From NCBI RefSeq assembly GCF_963676685.1, contig NC_092350.1, positions 44,499,705 through 44,563,704 on the forward strand: a stretch of DNA of 64,000 nucleotides, in the 5' to 3' direction. The position numbers and the translations under genes were made by a program. The stretch's first letter is position 1; every line of letters starts with the position of its first letter. The stretch is from Mytilus edulis. Lineage: Eukaryota; Mollusca; Bivalvia; Mytilida; Mytilidae. The notes under the pieces are model-generated. The model saw only the letters and a program-made list of their open reading frames with translations. It did no database searches and had not been told where the DNA came from. Below, one piece after another: positions 56,015-64,000 of this stretch.

Positions 56015-56355
56015 GGGAGCCGTGGTGTAGTGGTTAGTACATCAGACTGCTAACACAAAGGTTCCTGGTTCGATTCCCGTTCGGGATGAAAATTTCAAGA
56101 ACTGATTTTTCGGCTCTCCCTTGACACCATTTGCGAGTATGGTCTTGAGGAAACGATGATAGTCCGTCGGAAGGGGGCGATAAATGGCTGACCCGTGTTA
56201 AGAGAGAGCCATACCTCTTGCACGTTAAAGACTCCCTTGTAGATTTCGAAAAAGAGCAGGCTAAACCACTACAAGGCAGCACTCGGACCCGCAAAGTGGA
56301 AAGGGATTAATATAAGCTGCAAAACTTGTTTCCCAATCCACTATAAATAAATATG
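56015..56355 (+). mobile_element. tRNA-derived SINE with conserved central domain
   Basis: The head (56015-56090) is tRNA-like: A box TGGTGTAGTGGTTAG and a B box GGTTCGATTCC that fits the consensus. A CTGCTAA anticodon-loop-like segment resembles tRNA-Ser(GCU). The acceptor stem does not pair well and the body continues, so it is a SINE rather than a tRNA. The central part, with CATACCTCTTGCACGTTAAA (56211-56230), is the type of conserved domain shared by metazoan SINE superfamilies (known in bivalves). The tail is A/T-rich (ataaataaatat). Pol III transcription is inferred from the A and B boxes. Confidence 0.85.
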
Positions 56356-56439
56356 TTTAAACTAATAAGTTTTTCAATTATGACAAAGTGCCACATTTTG
56401 TGATGGTAGGTTTTCAAAAGAAGAACAAAAGAAATCAGA

Positions 56440-56990
56440 GGTACAGTCAAACTCATAGATTGCAAATAAACTGACAACGTTATGGATAGTTATATAAAGA
56501 CACACAGACAAATAATAGTACAGAAGACAAAACATAGAAAACTAAAGACTAAGAAACACGAACCATACCAAAAACTGAGGGTGATCTCAGGTGCTCCGGA
56601 AGGGTAAGCAGATACTGCTCCACATTAGGCACCCGTCGTGTTGCTTAGCTTACTTTATTACGAATCGGGAAAAAGTATAATTCGGTAGGTCAAAATCGTA
56701 ATAGCGATAGCTATTGTAGTTACAACATAAGGAACATATCTGATATCATCTGTGAAACGGTTATTCCATAACGGTCACCTAACTCGTGATGGCGTCCGTA
56801 AAATTTACAAAGGGATGAGTTCAACTTCACAATTTGTAACTCTTTGTTTAATAGCTTCCTTGTGAGCAGCAATTCACTATCAAGGAAATCATGATAGGAC
56901 ATACAAGCCGGTATTGTCAATTTGTGTTGCATCAGGGACTTATGAAAGCGAAATCTCTTGTTGTTGTGCCGTATAATCACAATACAAGTT
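56440..56990 (-). mobile_element. Penelope-like retroelement 3' end, minus strand
   Basis: The 86-codon open stretch 56980-56720 ends SLCKFYGRHHELGDRYGITV followed by SQMISDMF. This is nearly the same C-terminus as at 54990-55050 on the + strand. It is followed, in the - direction, by the shared 3' tail with the reverse complement of 'cgacgggtgcc..atgtgg' near 56610-56640. The element is 5'-truncated. Confidence 0.8.
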
Positions 56991-57139
56991 TCCTATACAA
57001 ATATTGAATGCAAGTAACGTTCGTATTACACGAACTAAAATTAAGAAAATTGCAGAATTTACTGTTTATCAAATGATAAATCATATGTTAGAATGAGTGA
57101 CAATACATTAAGTCTTAAAGTTCAAAATATAGAACGTAT

Positions 57140-57690
57140 GACTTAAAGCTTTGATATTGTGGAAGGACAGGATGTTTCTTTGAACACACGTAAATTAAAT
57201 GATTCAAGTCAGAATATTGCTGCTGATTCTGCGAAGAATTTCATTTATTAAAAGAATTTGACAGAATCACAAATGCTTCAATTACAACGATGTCTCGATT
57301 AAAATCGAAATTTGTTTGTCACGAAAAATAATTCTGATCTCGAATTTACATCTCTAGTTGCACATAAGATAAATTTCAAACCAAATACGGTATTGAAATA
57401 TCAGAATCCATAAAGGTTACCCGCGTAAAAGCGTGAAATTTTATGGGAACAATTGGACGAAATACTACGACAAGGTATCATTACTCCCGTGAATGCATCA
57501 GAGAATTGCCGAGTCCCGTCGTTTTAGTAAAAAAAAGTGCATTGTAAATTCCGTTAAAAAGGAATCACAAAGTTCTAGGTTTTGATGGGTTTTTCGTCAT
57601 CTTGATGCACAAACAGATGATTTCAAATACGCAATTCCAAAGAAAAAAGGTCCAGTAAGACCCCTTTTTGGTCCAAAAATATAGCAGTTT
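57140..57690 (+). mobile_element. Ty3/gypsy LTR retrotransposon pol relic (RT N-terminal region)
   Basis: With stops and frameshifts, the + strand reads FVTKNNSDLEFTSLVAHKIN, then KREILWEQLDEILRQGIITP (about 57430-57490), then a VLVKK-like piece and a DFKYAIPK end (57623-57646). This is the stereotyped entry into the Ty3/gypsy reverse transcriptase. The catalytic YXDD region, integrase and LTRs are not found, so it is a dead fragment. Confidence 0.75.
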
Positions 57691-58528
57691 GACAAAAGTG
57701 TTTAAAGGTAACTTTCACCTGTATGCTACCCAATAATTGTTAATGTCTGTGTCATTTGGTCTCTTGTGGAGAGTTGTCTCATTTGCAATCATACTATTTC
57801 TCTGCTCGAAAATTTTGTTAAAACACTTAAACGACTGGTCATGAGCTATCAAAGGACGGTATACACCCTCCCAAAGATTTCTGGCATTAATAGATTACCC
57901 GGAACCGAAAAATTTCAAATGTCTTGAACATTTCATCATTGCCTTGATTTATCCATTAAATATACACAAAGACTAAAGACTAAAACTATAGATCCGGGAG
58001 TACTTGAAGATATCGAAAGCTAATTCAAAGCCAATTGACAACTAACAAAACCCCACGTGTCTAAGACTAAAATGTCATTCAGTACACATCTGATTTGCAA
58101 TATAAAAAAAAACCCAAGTACCATATACCGTGAATCTTCTTACATGTATATGAATACTATTTAGTTGATTCTAAATTAATGAATAATAATCAACTATCAA
58201 GCTTCAGCGTAAAATTGGTAATCTCTTATAAAAGATTAGTTCAATGGCACGACTAGCTTACTCGTTTTTAGTTTATACAAGAACAGTTAAAAAGTGTCTT
58301 GCAAGATTTTAAGTTTCAATTTTATTGGTGTTTTCACCACAATTTTTCTGTCGTCTCTTTCTCAAAGTATGATATAACACCTGACACAAAAATATGATTT
58401 TTTTATGAATATAGTATACTACAATTATATACATTTTAATCTTTAATTTGATTTTTGTTTTTCAAAATAGGTTCACCTAGATAATAAAGGCACTGAATTC
58501 ATTCAACAAATCTATAAAATGCTTGTTA
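57690..58528. other. Repeat B fragments, otherwise unassigned
   Basis: 'gtgtcatttggtctcttgtggagagttgtctcatttgcaatc' at about 57748-57790 is the end module of repeat B. 'gaaagctaattcaaagccaattgacaactaac' near 58015-58047 matches 23205-23232. Confidence 0.55.
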
Positions 58529-59137
58529 TTAACTTTTCTTCTTTATAGGTGGTAATTTTACAACCTGTGCTGCTGATTTACCCGTTCTAGACACACATCT
58601 AGATGATCTTTCTGACATTACCAGTGTTGGTTCAGACACTAGCATTTCTGAACCAAGTGTAGTTGGTGTTTCTGAACATACAATTGTTCGTTCTGATTCT
58701 AATGGTATTAGAAAATTTGAAGGTGACCTGTCTTGTCCCGACAATACATTGCACAGTGTATCAATTTTGTTGCTAAGGACGTCCACTTTTTGTTCCATTC
58801 GAAAATTCTGTGCTTGCATAACATCAGTTTTTCCTTCAAGGCTTTGTACTTGTGCTTGTGATGCCGCAATATCCCCCTGCAGTAGTGTATTTTCTCTGAC
58901 AAAATCCCTACTATTGATCGTTGTTATTTTTTGCTCGATTCGTGCCAGCTCTTTCTTTGTTTCTTTTAGTTCTTCACATTTTTCTGCGGAAATTTTATCC
59001 TTTTTGTGCATTAGTATCAAACTATTGGATTGTTCTCTTATCCTTAAATTCAGTATTTCTCTTTCGCGTTGAAGCCTATCGTTGTTATATTGTAATTGTT
59101 TAATGTTATGTTTCGCTGCTTGTAAATCTGCTTCCAT
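58529..59137 (-). CDS. Predicted intronless coiled-coil protein, 202 aa, function unknown
   Basis: ATG at 59137-59135 runs to TAA at 58531-58529. Residues about 1-130 are almost entirely helix-forming and heptad-like (MEADLQAAKHNIKQLQYNND at the start, then Glu/Lys/Gln-rich), ending with DVLSNKIDTLCNVLSG. Residues 140-202 are Ser/Thr/Pro-rich and finish PPIKKKS. This is by far the longest clean ORF in the right-hand 12 kb, surrounded by dead retroelements. An in-frame TAA lies 15 bases before the ATG, and CAG directly precedes the ATG, so it could also be the last exon of a spliced gene. No domain is recognised. It could be a real gene, a processed copy of one, or an ORF1-like part of a transposon. 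Confidence 0.55.
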   Translation of the reverse strand: MEADLQAAKHNIKQLQYNNDRLQREREILNLRIREQSNSLILMHKKDKISAEKCEELKETKKELARIEQKITTINSRDFVRENTLLQGDIAASQAQVQSLEGKTDVMQAQNFRMEQKVDVLSNKIDTLCNVLSGQDRSPSNFLIPLESERTIVCSETPTTLGSEMLVSEPTLVMSERSSRCVSRTGKSAAQVVKLPPIKKKS

Positions 59138-59550
59138 CTGTGCATTGATTTATTCTTCCCCTTCTTGAATGTTGAGCTACAACATTAGAAACACCTATAT
59201 ATAAATATATACATTAAAAATTATTATTAAAAACTTACATATCAAATATAAAAAGTTGCAGTTCATTGATAGTTCAACGCAGAACACGTAAAATGATTGG
59301 GTCACATCCTAAAAGCACTTTGAGAAAAAAAAAACTTTGTGAACTGTTCGAATAACCACAATACATGACGTTCACACTTACGTCTCTCTTGCGACTTCAT
59401 TTGTGTTTGGTAGGATAAGTTCAATTAACATAGGTTATATGAACACTGACGTTGGAATCGATGGAGTTGAAATCAGATTTATCTTACGGAGAAAGGTAAT
59501 CATTTTGTGCTAAACTCGATTCTGTTTTGTTGTTGTTGAGTATAACAAAA
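59138..59550. other. Nothing recognised
   Basis: AT-rich sequence between the coiled-coil ORF and the exon 5 duplicate. Confidence 0.5.
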
Positions 59551-59620
59551 TAAAATTGACCATTATTAGTATGTGAAAGTTTTTAGTTATATCAATTTAG
59601 AATTGTTTTTATTTTTTTAG

Positions 59621-59677
59621 ACAATATTCAAGGTTATTTGCTTTGAAAAACTCTTTTTTGAAAGAAAACAAATAGAG
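59621..59677 (+). pseudogene. Diverged duplicate of Hv-like exon 5 with destroyed splice donor
   Basis: After TTTTTTTAG, 19 codons read TIFKVICFEKLFFERKQIE, compared with the 18-codon exon 5 at 43304. There is one in-frame codon insertion and no stop inside the exon. The donor is GAATGC where the functional exon has GTATGC. Intron-side similarity continues to about 60095 (landmarks 'aaacggacaggt.tgaaa' at 43488 and 59806, and 'cgttt.agattgg/ctgtttaaaatgg' near the end). This is a duplicated gene fragment about 16.3 kb from the parent and past its stop codon, so it cannot serve as an alternative exon of the annotated transcript. Confidence 0.85.
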
Positions 59678-60089
59678 GAATGCAGGGTTTTGGTTTTGTG
59701 TATATTGGTTTAGATACAAAACAGAGAAATAATTGATAATAAAGCTAGATAAACTTTTAGATTTGTCATTAAAAAAAATAATGAATATTACTGAGAAACA
59801 CTATTAAACGGACAGGTATGAAACATTGGAAATGATACTGTCATACACAAGTAGTTTATCAATAGGAGGACTGTACCAATTCGTCGAAATACATTAAGGT
59901 CAAATATAAAAAAAACCGCAAGATTCGATTTTTTGGCGACAATCTGATCCTTGGACAGTAAATATTACAAGGATAACAACTTTTAAAAATGCTACTTTTT
60001 TGGGTTTTTTTCTTTATAAATTTTCCAAAATATCGTTTACAGTGATAATAAACTTGTCAGTTGTATATCTGTTTATAAACTGTTTAAAA

Positions 60090-60650
60090 TGGTCAAAAAG
60101 AAGGCGAAAGATACCAGAGACATTAAAACTCATAAATTAGAAATAAACTGACAACGCCATGGCGAAAAAAGAAAACAAAAGACAAACATACAAATTATAG
60201 TACACAAGACACACCATAGAAAAATAAAGACCAAGCAACACGAACCCAACCAAAAACTGGGACTGATCTCAGGTGCTCTAGAAGGGTAATCAGATCATGC
60301 TCAACATATGGCACCCGTCGTGTTGCTTTTTTTTTTATTACAAACCCGGTTAATAGTCGAATTTGGTAGGTCACATTCGTGAAAAGGGAACGGATTGTAG
60401 TTACGACATAAGGAACATATCCGATATCATCTGTGAAACGTTATTCCAAAACGGTCAACCAACTCGTGACGGCGTCTTTAAAATCAAAAATAGGATGATT
60501 TCTGCATTTATGTATGCCGTCAATCGAACGACAAAATTATTTTTATGTCTACCTGTGCGAATTTCAAACGCGCAATTTTACACCAGTACTGAAAACTTTC
60601 TATCCTTTACGGGTAGACTTTACATAGTTATCAAATGAATATCGTTCATT
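60090..60650 (-). mobile_element. Penelope-like retroelement 3' end, minus strand, abutting the exon 5 duplicate
   Basis: On the - strand a decayed C-terminal coding end (about 60480-60400, 'gatgatatcggatatgtt' reversed) is followed by the shared 3' tail (60370-60095: reverse complement of 'gacgggtgcc' at 60309-60318 and 'ggagcacctgagatcag' near 60266-60282). Its boundary coincides with the end of similarity to the Hv-like intron 5. Confidence 0.75.
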
Positions 60651-61455
60651 TTTTAACGCCGCCGGGGTATTTGCCAAAAGGACATGCCTTGTTTAACCTC
60701 TCTGCCGTGGTATTTGCCAAATAATACTCTATCGGACAAGACGCTTGTAACGTCACGATCATCAATGCGTTTTTGAACATTAGGTAGCAATACACAGTTA
60801 GGATTTTAGTTTCGCATTTTGGCGCCGGTGGATTTTTCTAATAGGAAAGTTTTTTGTGTATAAAATTTATTTTTAGACAGTTGAGTGCTAATTTAGCCTT
60901 CAAAGATGGTTTATAAGAGCATCAAGATTTTTTTTACATGTTTGATGGGCTATTTTCTGTTTGACAATCCGTATTTTCATAGCTAGACCGGCCATCGGTC
61001 CAGACATTAATGTAATGTTTACAAACACATTTTTCTACACGAAGTTTTTGACGCAATTTTACAAAAAAAATGAGTTGAAAGACATATGATTTTCATGGAT
61101 TTGAATGATATATGTACACAGTTTCAGAAAAGGTATTAATTCAAGCAATTGAAATTCTACTTTTAGCCAATCTTTGGTGAAATATGTGACACCTTTTCCC
61201 CCCTTTTTGCAATATTTTAAAACAAATAAATGCAGATTGTTGCCATGGATACACCCAAAAGAAATTATATTTTACCATTTTATATACTGGATATAAAATC
61301 TATGGAAGATTTTGATTACATACATAATGCACAAATATCACACAAACAGTAAGCTTGATATTGCAAGAAAGCAATGAAAAGGGGATGGTAAAATTTATAA
61401 GGGCAAATTTTAATATTTTTTCCTAACTGTTTATTGCTACCTTAACATTCGGTGT
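60650..61455. other. Nothing recognised
   Basis: Short repeated phrase 'ggtatttgccaaa' at 60668 and 60710; otherwise unassigned. Related in wording to the foldback at 61460. Confidence 0.45.
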
Positions 61456-61459
61456 AATT

Positions 61460-61606
61460 AAACAGATATAGCATGTTCTTGAGGGGTATTTGCGAAAAAT
61501 ACCAGTCTTGAAAATGCATTTCCCCCGCCTGACGGCTCGCGAAATTTAACATTCTCTCGACTGGTATTTTTCGCAAATACCCCTCCTTAACATGATATAT
61601 CTGTTT
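61460..61606. repeat. Foldback element with ~48 bp inverted repeats
   Basis: The left arm contains GGGGTATTTGCGAAAAATAC (61493 on) and the right arm contains GTATTTTTCGCAAATACCCC (61564 on). The outer parts (aaacagatata.catgtt / aacatgatatatctgttt) also pair. The central spacer is C/G-rich (tttcccccgcctgacggctcg). Confidence 0.9.
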
Positions 61607-61609
61607 AAA

Positions 61610-62480
61610 GTATAAATTATTATGATAATAGCAAAGAGACCCATTTCAGTCATATTTGATTACTTATTAAATCATTTTCAATATAGGTGTGTATGTTATT
61701 TAAAACCTCAAAATAATTACATTTAAAGGCCTACATTTGAATATGATAATGAGAAAGTCGGTCGTCTGTACTGTGATAAATTATTCACATGCTTTCCAAA
61801 TAATGTTTTATCATTTCGGGTTAATAATAATGTGCTGTAACTTATTGCTGGGATAATGTTTATCTCATATCAAAATAAACACGCTTGAAAATCCAAATAC
61901 TAATACTAGTACATGTAAATACTTTGTGGAGTTAATAAAAGCAAAATGACAAAAGGACACATGTCTGGAAAACCTTGATGTCAATTTTTGTAATTTTATC
62001 TAATTTAAGAATTTACGAACTGACAATTTTAGAAAGGTATGTTTCATGTGTTATTCTTATATGACGTCCGTATTACGCTTTGTTATTAAAGCCATATTCC
62101 AATTAGCACAAAATATGTTTGAATCATGCGCCGAAAGTAATTCCAGAAAAGCGTTTCGGACTCACGAAATGAATAACGTGTTGTTATCTTTTTTTACAGT
62201 ACTGGGTCGATACCTCTGCTGGTAGACTTTCATTCCCCAAGGTTATCATCAGCTTAATAGTGCGTTTGTACTTACGTGATTAATAGCAAACCTCTCTAAA
62301 ATTGTTAATTTCATCTCAATGTGTCTTTTAAAAATCTCACTGTGTAATTTTATATTCTCAGTGTGTGTTTTTACATTTTGTAATAGTGCGTCTTTGTGAA
62401 TCTCAGTGTTTTTTTTTTAATTTCCAATGTGGGCGCTTGAACTTCGTACTCTTTATTATTAAGTCTTTTAATACTAGTAG
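61610..62480. other. Nothing recognised
   Basis: AT-rich. Short repeated phrases 'ctcagtgtgt' or 'ctcactgtgt' at 62315-62410 suggest a degenerate minisatellite. Confidence 0.45.
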
Positions 62481-62483
62481 TTA

Positions 62484-62700
62484 ATAAAGGTATCATCATT
62501 TGATACCCCAATAGCGCCTTTCGTCTACATAAGACTCATCAATGACGTTCAGATAAAAAATGTTAAAAAGTGAACTAAGTATGAAGTTTAAGAGCATTGA
62601 AGATCTAAACTTAACATTTTTTAAGATCGTCACTGGTGAGTCTTATGTAACTTAAAGCATGTCTGTCGTACATAATTTAAACCCTGGCATCTTTGTGAGT
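62484..62700. repeat. Mussel repeat A, minus and plus copies in a head-to-head arrangement
   Basis: The minus copy at 62484-62610 ('gcctttcgtctacataagactcatcaatgacg') is followed by a plus copy at 62625-62700 ('gatcgtcactggtgagtcttatgta', 'ccctggcatctttg'). Confidence 0.75.
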
Positions 62701-62744
62701 TTTATAATCAGCTAGGGATACTTTTTTTTTTAAAGAAAAGTCAT

Positions 62745-63165
62745 GTGTCACTGAAATCGTCCTGGTATATTTTTGCTGCTACACATAGTTGCTTATCTGT
62801 CAAAGTTGTTTGCATCCGTGCATCTGCTATGAGCTCATTCGAGTTCTTAAAAAGTACGCAAAGAGATGATATATCAACTACAGCTTATAAGACCTACCGA
62901 ATTAGACTATTTACCGGATTTGTAATAACATAAGTAACACGACGGTTGCCTCATGTGAAGCAGGATCTGCTTGCCCTTTCGGAGCACCTGAGATCACCTT
63001 TGGTTGTTGGTCGGTTTCATGTTGATTATTCTTTAGTTTTCTATATTGTGTCTTGTGTATTATTATTTGCCTGTTTGTCTTTTAATTTTTTAGCAATGGC
63101 GTTGTCAGTTATATTTAATCTATGAGTTTGACTGACCCTCTAGTATCGTTCGCCCCTCTTTTATA
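62745..63165 (+). mobile_element. Penelope-like retroelement 3' tail, plus strand
   Basis: Contains ACCTACCGAATTAGACTATT, 'taccggatttgtaataac', 'cacgacggttgcctcatgtg', 'ggagcacctgagatcac' and 'cgttgtcagttatatttaatctatgag', collinear with 55085-55360. Coding part absent. Confidence 0.75.
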
Positions 63166-64000
63166 TCACAAATAAGCATTTATTTGTCATTTTCAACCTT
63201 AATATAACTTATAACAAAAACTTACAAGAACTATTTTTTGCATAGTTATATTTTGACGCAATGGGAAACATACAGAAACACAACATTAATGTAGTGCTAC
63301 TAATAAATAAAGATAATAGTTTGAAATATAGCTATTTTAGTTTTTTTTAACTGACCCTCACTGTTAATTTCTAGACGTAAGTCAAGATATGAAGCAGACT
63401 GTATCAGTTGTATCATTTATCTCTAGCTTAGTGGGATAGATCCTTTAAAAAAAGTCAACAAATTTTGAATTATCTAGTGAGAGTACATAACCTATAAAGC
63501 GGTACGAAAAGTTAAAGGATACTACCAGAACTTCTAGTATAAGTCAGCCTCATTAGAATAAAGCAACAAGCTGGTTAAACAGTGGCGCTGTTGGTTTCAA
63601 TAAAGTGTCGGGCACCTAATTCTCATTACAGCATTTCTTTGGATATAAGTGTCTTTATTGGCTTGGTCTCTTGATGATAGGCATAGTCACTGTTAATTAA
63701 AGTAAAGTAATTGATATAGTACAACATCGAACACGGGGAACCTCGCCATAGAGTCATTTTGGGTGTATTTTAAATATATAAGTAGTAATGCATGTGGTTG
63801 TTTAATCTTATATTTACTTTTTGTGCTTCTTTTTTAATTATTTGTTTGTTTTTGTTCTGATTGAAATTGTGACACGATATTGATGGCTATATCCCTATTT
63901 TCAAAATTTTACCAATCGTGTCTGTATTGTTCACGCATCGTTATTAATATAATGTAATGTGTGGCATCTCTTATTCAAGTGAGAGGTTAAGCGCTATAAA
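63165..64000. other. Nothing recognised to the end of the window
   Basis: AT-rich sequence, no ORF or repeat structure that I can support. Confidence 0.5.

Noticed and set aside
56015..56090. Functional tRNA gene
   Set aside because: A and B boxes are good, but the acceptor stem ends do not pair and the sequence continues into a SINE central domain.
56034..56294. 86-codon minus-strand ORF
   Set aside because: It is the antisense of the SINE.
58749..59072. 107-codon plus-strand ORF
   Set aside because: Shadow of the minus-strand coiled-coil ORF; Ser/Cys/Phe-rich as expected for antisense of Glu/Lys-rich codons.

Overview
This is a eukaryotic, AT-rich nuclear window that looks like a marine bivalve genome, most likely a mussel (Mytilus-like). 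The evidence is one spliced gene with very long introns, dense dispersed repeats of the kind seen in mussels, a tRNA-headed SINE and Penelope-like retroelement debris. There is no bacterial-style gene packing, no rRNA and no CRISPR array. Organism identity is inferred from repeat style and gene architecture, not from a search.

One protein-coding gene can be rebuilt exon by exon on the + strand. Nine exons between 10727 and 52344 all have AG/GT borders and matching intron phases, and give a 581-residue product. It is a voltage-sensor-domain protein of the voltage-gated proton channel (Hv/HVCN) family. Exon 1 (10727-10789) holds the start codon. Exon 2 carries an acidic N-terminal helix and exon 3 carries S1. 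Exon 4 carries a very long S1-S2 loop and the first half of S2, and exon 5 (54 bp) completes S2. Exon 6 carries S3 and S4, exons 7-8 carry a coiled coil, and exon 9 carries a long hydrophilic tail. The S1 acidic residues that define proton channels are present (Asp at the human D112 position). Two of the three S4 gating arginines and the S2 charge-transfer Phe are replaced. The S1-S2 loop is about 140 residues, His-rich, and contains a furin-like RSKR site. This is the most interesting object in the window.

Layout: 1-10.7 kb is upstream sequence with repeats and a decayed hAT-type transposase fragment. 10.8-30.3 kb is intron 1 (about 19.5 kb), with MITE-like and foldback elements, microsatellites, a Penelope fragment and a 5'-truncated LINE with reverse transcriptase. 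30.5-41.2 kb is intron 2, with a 1.23 kb tandem duplication. 41.2-52.4 kb holds exons 3-9, with a decayed Penelope-like element in intron 6 that carries a GIY-YIG-like region upstream of its reverse transcriptase. 52.4-64 kb is a repeat graveyard: Penelope 3' ends, a SINE, a Ty3/gypsy pol relic, an intronless coiled-coil ORF on the - strand (58529-59137), and a diverged duplicate of exon 5 with its intron flanks at about 59.55-60.1 kb whose splice donor is destroyed.
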